Assembly: GCF_008312935.1 (NCBI RefSeq)
Contig: NZ_VSZO01000053.1
Location: forward strand, 434,001-498,000
DNA from: Roseiconus lacunae
GTDB taxonomy: Bacteria > Planctomycetota > Planctomycetia > Pirellulales > Pirellulaceae
Direction of reading: 5' to 3'
DNA length: 64,000 bases
Shown here: one piece after another, positions 49,612-59,668 of the stretch
Position numbering within the stretch: position 1 is the stretch's first letter
How the letters are laid out: each line of letters opens with the position of its first letter
Made by a program: the position numbers and the translations under genes
Notes under the pieces: model-generated
Database searches by the model: none
Seen by the model: only the letters and a program-made list of their open reading frames with translations
Told to the model about the DNA's origin: nothing

Positions 49612-50574
49612 ATGTCACGATCAAGCATTGACGTTCGGCGTCGATTGACTTTGCGAGGATTGCTCGCGACGACATCACTTGTATTTATCGTCGTCACAGT
49701 CTTTTCGATGGGCGCAACTTGGTTTTGGATCGCGGACCTCATCGCCAATCTAAGGATTCAAATACTGATCGCCGGAGCATGTTTGTTATTGATCAATGCG
49801 CTGGCGCGAGAAAAGTGGTTGCTGTTTCCATTGTGTCTTGGCATGGCATTCCACTGTAGTTTTTGTGGCGAGTTCTTCCAGTCCGCACAGATCGGTTCTG
49901 CCAAGGGGACAGCGGTACGCGTGGCAAGCATCAATGTTTTGACGAGCAACTCAAAACACCGATTGATTATTGAGGAGATACGACGCCTTGATGCCGATGT
50001 GGTCGCGGTGCTTGAGTTAAGTAGCACGTTGGCAGAGAGACTTCGAATGGAATTGGTGGAGAAGTATCCTCATCAGATAATCCATCCGCTCGATCGGTCA
50101 AATTTCGGAATCGGGCTGCTTAGTCGTAGCGAATTGACCGGCCCTGACGTCTTTGAATTGAACGAAACGATTGTCTCTATCAGTGCATACACGAAAGGGT
50201 TTCGTGTGATCGCGACGCATCCGCTTCCGCCGATGAATCAAGCGTTGTTCAAATCGAGGAACGCACACTTACGTCTGCTTTCCGAACGAATCAATGCGAC
50301 CGACGATCAAACGAAGACAATCGTCATGGGAGATTTTAATGTGACTCCTTGGTCGCCCCATTTTCATCGCTTTGAACGTCGTTCGTCTCTTCGCCGAGCG
50401 ACGAAGGGCAATACGATAACGCCAACCTGGTACGGGATCGACGATCAATTCCTCTTTGGTCTACCGCTTGACCACGTATTGATCAGTTCCGACTTGGATT
50501 GCACCGGCTATGAAGTCGGCAATGATTTCGGTTCAGACCACCGTGCGGTGATGGTCGACGTGATGGTACGTTGA
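49612..50574 (+). CDS. membrane-anchored EEP-family phosphatase/nuclease
   Basis: Three hydrophobic helices (about 12-32, 38-54, 57-75) precede an endonuclease/exonuclease/phosphatase domain. Its motifs are VASINVLTSNSKH, then DADVVAVLEL with the metal-binding Glu, VIATHPLPP, VMGDFNVTPWS with Asp/Asn, and GSDHRAVMVDV with the terminal catalytic Asp-His. This is the usual EEP pattern, so it could act on phosphodiesters or phospholipids in the periplasm. GAGGAG lies two bases before the ATG. It follows the export operon by 37 bp and may belong to it. Confidence 0.83.
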   Translation: MSRSSIDVRRRLTLRGLLATTSLVFIVVTVFSMGATWFWIADLIANLRIQILIAGACLLLINALAREKWLLFPLCLGMAFHCSFCGEFFQSAQIGSAKGTAVRVASINVLTSNSKHRLIIEEIRRLDADVVAVLELSSTLAERLRMELVEKYPHQIIHPLDRSNFGIGLLSRSELTGPDVFELNETIVSISAYTKGFRVIATHPLPPMNQALFKSRNAHLRLLSERINATDDQTKTIVMGDFNVTPWSPHFHRFERRSSLRRATKGNTITPTWYGIDDQFLFGLPLDHVLISSDLDCTGYEVGNDFGSDHRAVMVDVMVR

Positions 50575-50588
50575 CGTTGGTGTAACAA

Positions 50589-50621
50589 AAAAGACAACGA
50601 CGGTTGGCCATCGTTGTCTTT
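50589..50621. terminator. bidirectional terminator hairpin
   Basis: AAAGACAACGA and TCGTTGTCTTT pair around a 10-nt loop, with A-rich sequence on the left and TTT on the right. It sits between the convergent EEP and PEP-CTERM genes, so it can terminate both. Confidence 0.82.
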
Positions 50622-50649
50622 AATGCCTGCCGTATTGCTGAAGTGGCCT

Positions 50650-51426
50650 TTAGCGTCGTAATCGTCGGCGACGTAGTCCGGGGATAAGCAACGCCATACA
50701 AGCGATTGCTAGGGTCCCAGGTTCAGGCACTGCAGCGACTTGAGGCCCAACGACACTGTAGCCTGGATCACCAGCGACGTAGTTGCTGAGTGTATCACCG
50801 AAGACCCAGTTTACGCCGTAAGCGATGTTTGTCGTAAGCTCGCGCGGCGCGCCGGTGCCCAATCCCGACCAACCAGCGGTTAGCTCAGCGACGGTCGGGG
50901 CTTGAATCTTGAAGCCCGATAAATCGCCGAAGGTGAGACCGACACCGTTGCTGGGGAGCCAGGACTTGTCGGTAGTTTCATAAATCTTTGCCACTTTGTC
51001 GGATAGGTCAGCAAAGTCGAGATCGTAGCTTCCATTGTTGTACAATGACTGAAACGCTGCGTTGGATGGTTCGTTGGCAACAACGGCGAAGTTTCCGGCA
51101 CCGTCGGTGATCCAGAAGTTCAGGTATGGCGCTACATTGGGGCCGCTCCCAGAGCTGAAGCGATCGAAGTCATCGGTGCGTGTGATCGAAAGTTTGCTAA
51201 TGCTTCCCAGCGTGTAGCCATCGATATCGGAAGAGCCGAGGGCTGCTTTTTGTCCGCCTTCGGTGATCAGAAATTCGTAGGTACCCCCCGATTCGTTGAT
51301 CGTTGGCGACGTGGTGCTGCCACCACGGATCACAAACGGTACGAATCCCGCTTGGGTCTTGGACGGGAGGGTTAAACAGAGACACAGGCCGAGCATGAAT
51401 GCGCCGCCTAAGGCATTCAACTTCAT
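50650..51426 (-). CDS. PEP-CTERM sorting-domain protein
   Basis: A signal peptide spans about residues 1-27. A beta-rich secreted domain follows without recognised fold. The C-terminus has VPEPGTLAIACMALLIPGLR, ending in a tail of basic residues: the PEP motif, TM helix and Arg-rich end of proteins processed by exosortase. The ATG at 51426 is used instead of the TTG at 51450. The exosortase itself is not in this window. Its function is unknown; such proteins are exported and often associated with extracellular polymer. Confidence 0.85.
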   Translation of the reverse strand: MKLNALGGAFMLGLCLCLTLPSKTQAGFVPFVIRGGSTTSPTINESGGTYEFLITEGGQKAALGSSDIDGYTLGSISKLSITRTDDFDRFSSGSGPNVAPYLNFWITDGAGNFAVVANEPSNAAFQSLYNNGSYDLDFADLSDKVAKIYETTDKSWLPSNGVGLTFGDLSGFKIQAPTVAELTAGWSGLGTGAPRELTTNIAYGVNWVFGDTLSNYVAGDPGYSVVGPQVAAVPEPGTLAIACMALLIPGLRRRRLRR

Positions 51427-51715
51427 TGCTAGATCCAGGGTTTGAGGCAATTACATGGCATAACTGCGCCAAAGTCTACACGGATGAACACCGGTGTGTT
51501 CCGCTTACCCCCCAAATCTGGAAAAATTGATACTGATCCGACCGAATCTCGTTACTAAATGCTTGCGGAACTTCGTGATATTGTCAGGCAAGCGTGGATT
51601 GTCCCGGCCCTGCGTAATCGAAATTAAAAGCAGAGCGTCGCCGAAGTCGGCGAAAACACAGTTGAGAGAACTTGGATTGGAGAAGCGAGGCCGGGGCCAT
51701 CGATAGAGTTGACGG

Positions 51716-52576
51716 CTAATCAGTCAGACGGATTCCCTTTCCGTGCCACAAGATTTGGAGATCGTTCTCTGCCCAGATCTCAAGACCTCGCGAAGGGTCG
51801 CCGATCAAGATGCCGTCGCCCCCTGGGCCACGTCCGAGTGCGACGACGCTATGTCCCATCCCTGGGATCCAGCCCCATTGATCGGCGTAGCGACGATCAT
51901 CGACACCATAGGGAAGTTTGACGGCAAGCAGCACTGGCCAATCATCCTCGGCCAGTAGACGTGACAGATTTGAATCGACGACTTCGACCGCCGCATCATG
52001 ACGTTGGGCGACCAGCTTGATGCCGCGGTAAAGCCCGAGCGTCGGCGTGCCACTTGCGTCGGTCAAGCACACCGGCACCATATCGGCTTCGGTAACTGCA
52101 ATGCCTTCGGCGCGAAGTAACGTCGCCGCGGCAGCCGGGCTGCAATTTGCCCATGTCGTTTGCAGGGCGACACCGTCTTTCCATTGGGCCGAACCCGGTT
52201 GGGGAGGGCGCAATGCGATCGACAGGAGCGGCCAAAACACGATGATGATTGTGCCACCGCTGAGTGCAACCGCCAAAATTCCGCGCCGCCAGCGTGGCGT
52301 GTTCGGTAGTCTCCACACCGCGCCCGTGGCTACCGCCGCGAACAAGCACGCAAAATTGGTGTAGATGATCGCGGCCGAGTGGGGCACCAGCTTTGCCCAG
52401 AAAAGCTGCCCGGTCGCATAGAACAAAAAGTAGATCATCGCCAACGTTGCTGCGGCGAGACACAGCATCGTTTTTTGGCCACCAAGCTTCGACGTTAGCC
52501 GAGCCGTGATGAGCACCGTAGCGGCGCACGCGATCGACATCACGGCGATGGCGACCGTGAGGTCGGAAGCGAACAT
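51716..52576 (-). CDS. membrane protein with C39-like papain-fold domain
   Basis: About four TM helices lie in residues 4-122, followed by a peptidase_C39-like domain. The Cys145 block is WANCSPAAAATLLRAEG, His242 is in GMGHSVVALG and Asp260 in IGDPSRGLEIW, giving a Cys-His-Asp triad. C39 domains cleave or bind double-Gly leaders in exporters. The ATG at 52576 is 10 bp after the stop of the potassium channel gene, so an operon is likely. The open frame back to 52681 would overlap that gene and is rejected. Confidence 0.8.
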   Translation of the reverse strand: MFASDLTVAIAVMSIACAATVLITARLTSKLGGQKTMLCLAAATLAMIYFLFYATGQLFWAKLVPHSAAIIYTNFACLFAAVATGAVWRLPNTPRWRRGILAVALSGGTIIIVFWPLLSIALRPPQPGSAQWKDGVALQTTWANCSPAAAATLLRAEGIAVTEADMVPVCLTDASGTPTLGLYRGIKLVAQRHDAAVEVVDSNLSRLLAEDDWPVLLAVKLPYGVDDRRYADQWGWIPGMGHSVVALGRGPGGDGILIGDPSRGLEIWAENDLQILWHGKGIRLTD

Positions 52577-52586
52577 AAGACGAAAT

Positions 52587-53648
52587 CTAGTTTGTGTTGA
52601 ATCGACAGAAGGTTGCCCAATTGACTCGTTTGGCAGCGATATAGAGGACAAGGTCACCGACTTCGGGAGATCGCTCACCAAATGTCAGCAAACTTTCTTC
52701 GTTGCGGACGATACCAAGAAGGTGAATATCGCGGTCGAGCAATTGTTTTGCGAGTTCACGATAGCAGAGCCCGCAGACTTCATCGCCGACCGTCAAGCTG
52801 TAAAGCGTCGCCGCATCCCGCTGGTTACTGGTGATCGTATCGATCAGTTGGGCGACGCCGGTGTCATGAGCCTCGAGTGAGAGCAAGTTGCCCGACACTT
52901 TCATGCTGTAGACTAGTGCATTGGTATGTACGCTATCGAAGAGCATTCGATGCTTGTAATTCAGACATTCGGCGACCGAATACACATCGCGATTCAAACT
53001 TTCAACGACCGCGACGGCTGATGCGACGACGGCATCACTACTGGGGTCGTCGTACGAGGTCGCCAGCACGATGACCATTCGAGCTTGACCAATTTTTGCT
53101 CGCTCGTACGTCTCTTGCTGAAGTACCGGACCTTGGACGAATAGCACATGTTTGTCCTCGATCGGTAGTGATTCGATTCGGTCGCTCACGATCACGATTT
53201 CGCGTGAGCGATGCTCGGGGTGTGCTTTGAGTTCATCGATCAGTTCGGCGACGCGTGCGTGCGACGGAAAGTTGACGATGACGATATGATCGCTCGCGTG
53301 GATATCACTCATTCCGGTACGTCCCTTCAAAATGATTTCGTCGACCCAATCGATGCCAAAGCTCATCGCGACCGAAAACGTGGCCAGGCCGAAAACGACG
53401 ATGAATAGCACCGTTCCCAGGCGTCCGCCGGCGGTGCTTGCGGAAAAATCACCGTAGCCGATCGTGGTGATCGAGATGATGCTGTACCACAGAGCATCCG
53501 AGAGAGTCGGCTCTTGGTCGCGTTCGAAAAAGTAAAACGTGAGTGTGTTTCCAAGCACGCTGACGGCCAGCATCATAAACACGAACAAGACGCTGAACGA
53601 GCGTCTCGCCCGCATCGCTCGATAAGTGCGGACCAACCATAGCGGCAT
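52587..53648 (-). CDS. two-TM potassium channel with RCK domain
   Basis: TM1 is at about 18-40, the pore helix and selectivity filter TTIGYGD at 61-67, and TM2 at about 75-95. A TrkA_N/RCK domain with nucleotide-binding-like HIVIVNFPSHARVAELIDEL and a TrkA_C-like end follow. It should form a tetrameric K+ channel gated by ligand or ion binding to the RCK ring. The nucleotide-binding Gly-rich loop is changed (NFPSHA). It follows the methyltransferase stop by 12 bp and precedes the C39-like gene by 10 bp, so the three form an operon. Confidence 0.9.
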   Translation of the reverse strand: MPLWLVRTYRAMRARRSFSVLFVFMMLAVSVLGNTLTFYFFERDQEPTLSDALWYSIISITTIGYGDFSASTAGGRLGTVLFIVVFGLATFSVAMSFGIDWVDEIILKGRTGMSDIHASDHIVIVNFPSHARVAELIDELKAHPEHRSREIVIVSDRIESLPIEDKHVLFVQGPVLQQETYERAKIGQARMVIVLATSYDDPSSDAVVASAVAVVESLNRDVYSVAECLNYKHRMLFDSVHTNALVYSMKVSGNLLSLEAHDTGVAQLIDTITSNQRDAATLYSLTVGDEVCGLCYRELAKQLLDRDIHLLGIVRNEESLLTFGERSPEVGDLVLYIAAKRVNWATFCRFNTN

Positions 53649-53660
53649 CTTCTGACATTC

Positions 53661-54647
53661 CTACGCGGCCTTTTTCGCGATCGCTTTTTCGGGACGATAC
53701 CAAATCGTCGATGCCGGCATCTCGCCAAGCTCTTCGCGGTCAAACACCATGACTTGTGGGCGGGTGAAAAACGCAGTTCGCATTTTAAAGCAATCGCGAA
53801 GCATTTGTTCGGCCCAAAAACCGAATCGAGTAAGGGCGGGTGTTTTGTCGAGAATTTGATCCACCGCCGCCGTCATCCAGCGATTCAATCGACTACCTCG
53901 CTCGTTGCTGTAGAGCGCAAGTGTTTGATTGGCATACGGCTCTGGTACTGCGGCACGCAATCGCAGTCCGGCCATCGATAGCGAGCGTGCGAAGTGGGCC
54001 GCCGGGAACCCAAATTCGTAGATTCCATATCCCTGGCTGTAAGGATGACCTTGAAGGAATCGATACAGTTCGTGAGCCGTTTCGACGTAGGGTTCGCGAA
54101 TCATTACCCAGCGTCCGCCTGGGTTGAGTTTCTGGCGAATACATGCGGCGACGAATGTCATGTTCGGGAAATGGTGAACACAGTTTCGTGTTACCACCGT
54201 GTCATAGGTTCGGTCTGAAGCGTAGAAATCATCGAGCGAATTTTCGATCTGAATCGCTTTGGCATCGTCTCGAGATCGCAGGTAACCAGTGCCAGTGATC
54301 CAGTGTGGGTTGGGTTCGAGCAGCGAGATATCTTGGTAGCCCTCTTGAGTCAGTGCCCACGATAGGAACCCGCTACCGCCTCCGATCTCGACGATCGACT
54401 GTTTTTTTTCCACCCCAAAGGTCTTGAAAAGCTTAAGTGTTGTCTGGAAATCAAGGCTTTCGTGGTAGCGTTCAAAGGCTCGGTCGCGATCGGATTCCCA
54501 GTAGACCGATTCGAGGATTTTTGCCGAGAGTTCATCCGATTTGGCCCGCTCGTTCTCATCGACGATCATCTGTTCGTTGATGGCGGGTTCTTCACGAAGC
54601 GAAAACAACTCCAACTGATCGAGCATTTGAGGTGCTTTCGGTTCCAT
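53661..54647 (-). CDS. SAM-dependent methyltransferase (class I)
   Basis: The domain begins at about residue 60. Motif I VEIGGGSGFLSWAL is at about 86-99, motif II LLEPNPH follows, the acidic motif post-II is DTVVTRNCVHHFPN and a typical loop RWVMIREPYV comes later. N-terminal ~50 residues are helical and charged. The substrate is unknown. It is the first gene of a three-gene minus-strand operon with the K+ channel and the C39-like membrane protein. No ABC or biosynthetic gene is linked. Confidence 0.82.
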   Translation of the reverse strand: MEPKAPQMLDQLELFSLREEPAINEQMIVDENERAKSDELSAKILESVYWESDRDRAFERYHESLDFQTTLKLFKTFGVEKKQSIVEIGGGSGFLSWALTQEGYQDISLLEPNPHWITGTGYLRSRDDAKAIQIENSLDDFYASDRTYDTVVTRNCVHHFPNMTFVAACIRQKLNPGGRWVMIREPYVETAHELYRFLQGHPYSQGYGIYEFGFPAAHFARSLSMAGLRLRAAVPEPYANQTLALYSNERGSRLNRWMTAAVDQILDKTPALTRFGFWAEQMLRDCFKMRTAFFTRPQVMVFDREELGEMPASTIWYRPEKAIAKKAA

Positions 54648-54991
54648 GCCAACATCCTTGTATTACGGGACCCAATTCGCGACGCTTGGGTTTTGAAAGT
54701 GTGATTTCAGCCAGTGGGATCGTGGTCAAGAGAGATGAAGCAGGTTCAACTCCGATTGCAGGAAGCTTGAGTTCGCGGCGTTCCCCGTCGGTCCTCCTAC
54801 AGGCCACTTCCTGTTGGGGGCCCACGATACCTGAAACTTGAAAACGACCGCAACGTTGTTTGCCACGGTTGGGAACACGTAAAAATTAGCGATGACGCGC
54901 GCGACAAGTTTTGCGATACTCGCGCCGATTGTTCCACCAACGAACAGCAATCAACCCTTTGGCCACTCCGCTACGGTTCCCAAATAGACCT
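54648..54991. promoter_or_regulatory. 344-bp gap between methyltransferase and ABC operons
   Basis: This divergent intergenic region should hold both promoters. If the ABC gene starts at the TTG at 54911 rather than the GTG at 54992, its first 81 bp are coding. No clear motif was found. Confidence 0.4.
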
Positions 54992-55951
54992 GTGATTCAG
55001 CCGGATTTGCTACCCCTTCGAATCAAAAACCTGAAAAAACGCTTCGGAACGTTCGAAGCGCTTCGGGGAGTGTCGTTTGAGCTGCGGCATGGAGAACGAT
55101 TGGCGTTTTTGGGGACCAATGGCGCCGGCAAAACGACGATGATTCGCGCGCTTGCGGGGAGAACTAAGCCGACCGGTGGGTCGATCGAGGTATTTGGTGA
55201 TTCAGCTCGATCGGTCACTGCCAAACGTGCGATCGGGTTCGTCCCACAAGAAATCGCGCTCTACGGCGACCTGACCACCCGGGAAAATTTGGTAGCGTTC
55301 GCAAAATTTCACGGGGTGAGACGCGGCGAGATTTCAAAACGCGTCGACTGGGCCTTGCAGTGGACGGGGCTACACGACAGAAGCAGAGATTTGGTGAGAA
55401 CCTTTTCCGGTGGAATGAAGCGCCGCGTCAATCTCGCTTGTGGGGTGATGCACGAGCCTCGGATCTTGCTGCTCGATGAGCCGACCGTGGGAGTTGATCC
55501 GCAAAGCCGTGAACGAATTTTCGCGATGCTCGATGAACTCAGCGATGGGGGGACGTCACTGCTTCTGACAACTCATCATCTCGACGAAGCCCAGCAGCGT
55601 AGCGATCGGATCGTAATCCTTGACGGCGGACAGGTCGTTGCCGACGGCACGATTGACGAGCTTGTGCACCAAACGATCGGATCGTCACGGCTGGTCAAAG
55701 TCCGCTTGGACCGACCGATGGCAAAAGCGGTCCGTTATCTTCACCAATACAATCGGCTGCCGGCTGAGCAGTTGGTCGGGCATCCTGGTAGTGCTGCCTT
55801 CGAAACTCGAATCGAAAGTGTTACCGATCAGTTAACCCCGATGCTTGAGGCGATCCAGCGTGATGGCTATCGCATCACCGACATGGAACTGCAAACCCCT
55901 TCTCTGCACCATGTCTTTTTAAGCCTGACCGGAAATGAACTTCGCGATTAG
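54992..55951 (+). CDS. ABC transporter ATP-binding protein (ABC-2 exporter type)
   Basis: The protein has Walker A GTNGAGKTT, the Q-loop region VPQEIALYGDLTTREN, the signature FSGGMKRRVN, Walker B ILLLDEPTVGVD and the switch His in LLTTHHLDE. These belong to DrrA/NatA-type ATPases that power ABC-2 exporters. A C-terminal regulatory segment of ~100 residues follows. The start is uncertain: GTG at 54992 leaves a short lead before the domain, whereas TTG 54911 adds 27 residues. The permease begins 20 bp downstream. Confidence 0.9.
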   Translation: MIQPDLLPLRIKNLKKRFGTFEALRGVSFELRHGERLAFLGTNGAGKTTMIRALAGRTKPTGGSIEVFGDSARSVTAKRAIGFVPQEIALYGDLTTRENLVAFAKFHGVRRGEISKRVDWALQWTGLHDRSRDLVRTFSGGMKRRVNLACGVMHEPRILLLDEPTVGVDPQSRERIFAMLDELSDGGTSLLLTTHHLDEAQQRSDRIVILDGGQVVADGTIDELVHQTIGSSRLVKVRLDRPMAKAVRYLHQYNRLPAEQLVGHPGSAAFETRIESVTDQLTPMLEAIQRDGYRITDMELQTPSLHHVFLSLTGNELRD

Positions 55952-55971
55952 GTCATAAGACAACGCAGCCA

Positions 55972-57222
55972 ATGATTTCTACGGTCATTACCATTAGCGT
56001 TAGACGCTTGCTCCACAATCCGGTGGAGTTGCTGTTGACGTTTGTCGTCCCGGTCGTGTTCTTCAGTGTCTTTGCATTGATTTTTGGAAGCGGTATCGGA
56101 ATCGGACGGACGCCGAAAGTGAAGGTCGCAATCGCAACGACCGACCACAACGATTCTTCTCGCTCACTTGCCGAGGCTCTGGCGGACAGCGACGGCCTGC
56201 GGGTATTGGCGCTTGAAAATGGTGACAAAACGCAAGGCAAGAAAAAACATCCGGTTCAGCAAGATATCAATCGGGTCACCGATGCGGTACGAAAGGGTAC
56301 CGTAGCGATCGGAATTTTGATCGGTCGAGACAAGTCAGGAAGTTTAAAGGCGGAGCTATTGACCGACGCGTCTGATCAAGTGGCTCCCCAGGTCGTGTCA
56401 GCGATCGTATCGCGAGAGATCGCAATCGCCGAAGCTCGTTTCGCACAAATGAACGGCGAGTCATTGCTCGTGCGAAAGCCGTCCGTCGAACATCCATCAG
56501 CCGACAATTCCGAAGGATCTCAGGTCGAGCGAGCAACATCTAGAGACTCGGACGTCGGCGATCGCATGCTTCCGACCGAATCGGTGAGCATCATCGATGT
56601 GATGAGCGATGGGAAATCAAATCCGGTCGTCAGTCTTTACGCGGCTGGAATTGCCGTGATGTTTTTGCTCTTTGGGGCGAGTGGTGGTGGCGGGGTGCTA
56701 TTGGAAGAGCGTGAAAATACGACCCTCGATCGACTGTTGTCGTCCCAGTTGACGATGGATCAATTGTTGCTCGGGAAATGGTTTTACCTGACACTCCTAG
56801 GCTTTGTCCAAGTCACGGTGATGTTCCTCTGGGGACAGATCGTTTTTGGGATCGACTTACTAGGACACCTCGATGGCTTCATCATGATGACGCTGGTGAC
56901 CAGTGGTGCCGCGGCAGCGTTCGGATTGTTTCTGGCGACACTGTGTAAGACCCGTGGGCAGCTCAATGGGCTTTCCGTCATTATGATTTTGACGATGAGT
57001 GCGCTCGGCGGGTCGATGGTTCCGCGCTATGTCATGAGCGAAAAGATGCGTGAGATGGGGCTGTGGACATTCAACGCATGGGCACTCGATGGATACGACA
57101 AAGTTTTCTGGCGAGAATTGCCGGTCGAATCCTTGTGGCCACAGTTAGCCGTGTTGATGGGCTGCGGCGTAGCGTTTCTACTGGTGGCCCGAGCCCTCGC
57201 GGTACGCTGGGAATTCAACTGA
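55972..57222 (+). CDS. ABC-2 type permease
   Basis: Six TM helices in the ABC-2 arrangement: TM1 at about 20-40, a large external loop of ~180 residues, then five helices from residue 225 on, including [21 protein letters not shown], the conserved ABC-2 coupling region. It pairs with the ATPase immediately upstream to form a presumptive exporter of a drug, lipid or polymer; the substrate cannot be inferred. The large external loop is polar and its function is unknown. Confidence 0.88.
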   Translation: MISTVITISVRRLLHNPVELLLTFVVPVVFFSVFALIFGSGIGIGRTPKVKVAIATTDHNDSSRSLAEALADSDGLRVLALENGDKTQGKKKHPVQQDINRVTDAVRKGTVAIGILIGRDKSGSLKAELLTDASDQVAPQVVSAIVSREIAIAEARFAQMNGESLLVRKPSVEHPSADNSEGSQVERATSRDSDVGDRMLPTESVSIIDVMSDGKSNPVVSLYAAGIAVMFLLFGASGGGGVLLEERENTTLDRLLSSQLTMDQLLLGKWFYLTLLGFVQVTVMFLWGQIVFGIDLLGHLDGFIMMTLVTSGAAAAFGLFLATLCKTRGQLNGLSVIMILTMSALGGSMVPRYVMSEKMREMGLWTFNAWALDGYDKVFWRELPVESLWPQLAVLMGCGVAFLLVARALAVRWEFN

Positions 57223-57520
57223 CATTCCAACGCAAGTCGGTCGCCTAACGTCGTCGCCAAGAAAGCCAAAAGTCGGTCTGACGCAAACGACGCGGTCTCA
57301 CCGTGTGGTCTGCATTGGATCTCAGGCATCGGATCTTCAGGCAGGGGATCGCCAAGAGACGTCGCTGACCCGGTTCGGCAAAATCCCCTTCGGCGCAGAC
57401 GTACGTTTCACGGCTAATCCGGTGTTCCCGCGAGGACTTAAGCTACCTGCGATTGTCGGTTTTGAATCAACGCCAGTCTGTCTATTTCGCCTTTCACCAG
57501 AAAACAAGGAATCGGTTCCC

Positions 57521-58438
57521 ATGACATCGATCACTCCAGAGAAAACTCGCATCGGTTGGATCGGCACCGGGGTGATGGGGAACAGCATGTGCGGCCACTT
57601 AATCAAGGCCGGCTATCAAGCGACAATCTACAACCGCACGTCCGAAAAAACGCGAACCCTTCAGGAGCTCGGTGCGACGGTCGTCTCTAGCCCCAAAGAG
57701 GTCGCTCAGCAGAGCGAGGTTGTGTTTACGATCGTCGGTTTCCCACGCGACGTCCGCAGTGTCATTCTGGGGGAGGACGGTGTCTTGGCCGGATCACACG
57801 AAGGCATGGTGGTCGTGGACATGACGACCAGTGAGCCGAGCCTTGCCGTCGAGATCGCCAAGGCGGCGGGAGCGATCGGAGTCCAGTCAATTGACGCTCC
57901 GGTCAGCGGTGGTGACACGGGTGCGAAAAATGCCGCCCTGTCGATTATGATCGGCGGTGATGCATCAGCCGTCAAATCAATTCGCCCGCTGTTCGAATTG
58001 ATGGGCAAGACAATCGTTCGTCAAGGCGGTCCGGGGGCCGGTCAGCATACCAAGATGGTTAACCAAACGCTAATCGCCAGCGGCATGATCGCGGTATGTG
58101 AAGGTTTGCTTTATGCCCACAAGGTTGGCCTTGATATCCCAACGGTTCTCGAAAGTGTTGCTTCCGGGGCGGCCGGTAGCTGGTCACTGTCTAACCTTGC
58201 ACCACGCATGATTAACGGCGACTTCGATCCTGGTTTCTTCGTCGAGCACTTCCTGAAGGACATGAAAATTGCTTTGGACGAAGCGTCACGAATGAACCTT
58301 GCCTTGCCCGGTTTAGCACTCGGTTACCAACTCTACAATGCCGTGGCTGGGCAAGGGCATCATCGCGACGGAACCCAAGCACTGATCCTCGCTCTGTCCC
58401 AACTTAACGGGATCGATTGGCAATCGCAGTATTCCTGA
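57521..58438 (+). CDS. beta-hydroxyacid dehydrogenase family (HIBADH-like) oxidoreductase
   Basis: The N-terminal Rossmann fold has [18 protein letters not shown] with the GxGxxG motif, the substrate-binding [14 protein letters not shown], and the catalytic Lys in [12 protein letters not shown]. This is the 3-hydroxyisobutyrate/tartronate-semialdehyde/glyoxylate reductase family; the specific substrate is not evident. The ORF is open back to 57305, but the family start coincides with the ATG at 57521. The NADPH:quinone reductase-like gene follows after 27 bp. Confidence 0.9.
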   Translation: MTSITPEKTRIGWIGTGVMGNSMCGHLIKAGYQATIYNRTSEKTRTLQELGATVVSSPKEVAQQSEVVFTIVGFPRDVRSVILGEDGVLAGSHEGMVVVDMTTSEPSLAVEIAKAAGAIGVQSIDAPVSGGDTGAKNAALSIMIGGDASAVKSIRPLFELMGKTIVRQGGPGAGQHTKMVNQTLIASGMIAVCEGLLYAHKVGLDIPTVLESVASGAAGSWSLSNLAPRMINGDFDPGFFVEHFLKDMKIALDEASRMNLALPGLALGYQLYNAVAGQGHHRDGTQALILALSQLNGIDWQSQYS

Positions 58439-58465
58439 TTACTTCACTAATTGACCGGACGCAAC

Positions 58466-59446
58466 ATGAAGGCAGCGTATTTAACCAACACCGGTGGTCC
58501 CGACGTGATCCAATTCGGCGACCTTGATGCCCCCACCGCAAAGGTCGGGCAGGTATTGATCGATGTCAAAGCGGCCGCCTTAAACCCGATCGACACCTAC
58601 GTCCGTAGCGGTCTGGTCGCGTTTGACTTGCCCCAGCCGTTCATTCCGGGCTGTGACGCGGCAGGCGAAATCGCGGCGATCGGCGAAGGGGTCAAAGGAT
58701 TTGATGTCGGGGACCAAGTTTGGTGCAGCAACCAAGGTTTACTCGGCCGGCAGGGAACAATGGCTGAACGCATCGTAGTCGACTCGCAGTGGTGCTATAG
58801 AATGCCTGATCAAATCGATCACGCAACCGCCGCGGCAAACGCGCTTGTCGGAATCACCGCTCATTTGGGACTATTCCGTGAAGGCCGATTGAAATCGGGT
58901 GAAACCGTTTTCGTGATCGGGGGCACCGGTGGTGTCGGTGCGATGGTCATTCAAATGGCCAAAGCGATCGGCGCGAGGGTGATCACCACGGCGGGAAGCG
59001 ATGAGAAAGCCGAACGTGCGAAACAGCTCGGTGCGGACCATGTCATCCAGTACACGCGAGAATCAATCGCAGACACGGTCAAGCACCTGGCGCCCGCTGG
59101 AGTCAATCTTCACTGGGAAACAAGACGCATGCCAAACTTTGACGAGGCGATCGATCTGTTGGCCCCGCGAGGGCGGATGATCGTGATGGCCGGACGCGAT
59201 TCACGACCTGAGTTTCCTGTCGGACCGTTTTACGTCAAGGAATGCTCGCTACACGGATTTGTGATGTTCAAAGCGGCGGCAGATGAAATGCAATCCTGTG
59301 CCGATGACATGAATCGTTGGATGTCATCGGGAAAGCTTCGAGGCAATATCGCGAAAACGTTCTCCTTGGACCAAGTTTCCGAAGCCCATCGATTGCAGGA
59401 AAACGAGGGTGTCGGAGGCAAAATCGTGATCGATTGCCAATCCTAA
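58466..59446 (+). CDS. zinc-free MDR oxidoreductase (NADPH:quinone reductase-like)
   Basis: This medium-chain dehydrogenase/reductase has an N-terminal GroES-like domain and a Rossmann domain with VIGGTGGVGAMVIQMAKAIG. It lacks the four structural-zinc cysteines, as in quinone oxidoreductase and zeta-crystallin. It should reduce quinones or enones with NADPH. The ATG at 58466 is preferred to the TTG at 58451. It is likely co-transcribed with the HIBADH-like gene upstream. Confidence 0.88.
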   Translation: MKAAYLTNTGGPDVIQFGDLDAPTAKVGQVLIDVKAAALNPIDTYVRSGLVAFDLPQPFIPGCDAAGEIAAIGEGVKGFDVGDQVWCSNQGLLGRQGTMAERIVVDSQWCYRMPDQIDHATAAANALVGITAHLGLFREGRLKSGETVFVIGGTGGVGAMVIQMAKAIGARVITTAGSDEKAERAKQLGADHVIQYTRESIADTVKHLAPAGVNLHWETRRMPNFDEAIDLLAPRGRMIVMAGRDSRPEFPVGPFYVKECSLHGFVMFKAAADEMQSCADDMNRWMSSGKLRGNIAKTFSLDQVSEAHRLQENEGVGGKIVIDCQS

Positions 59447-59571
59447 TCCAGCATTCCAGATAGATCTTCGAATGAGCCAAAGAGCGTTCGTCCTAATCTT
59501 GCCGCAATCGACGTGGTGAACGCAATTCGGCTTGTTCAAATCCAGTGATCCGTCTGGACCAAGTATTCGGG

Positions 59572-59650
59572 CTGGACTTATCAGCCGACGGGCGTGAGTT
59601 CCGGTTATTGCACCGAAATCGTGGCTAACGCCAATCGGCTAATCCTGATT
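59572..59650 (-). repeat. dispersed intergenic repeat, copy C (reverse complement)
   Basis: Read on the minus strand it begins AATCAGGATTAGCCGATTGG, continues with GTTAGCCACGATTTCGGTGC and ends GTCGGCTGATAAGTCC. It matches copy A over about 38 bases with few changes, with a longer variable middle. It lies between the convergent MDR oxidoreductase and polysaccharide export genes. Confidence 0.75.
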
Positions 59651-59668
59651 GAAGTTATTGGCGGGGCG

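Noticed and set aside
52577-52681. upstream extension of the C39-like gene
   Set aside because: It would overlap the 3' end of the K+ channel gene by about 95 bp; the ATG at 52576 gives a 10-bp gap.
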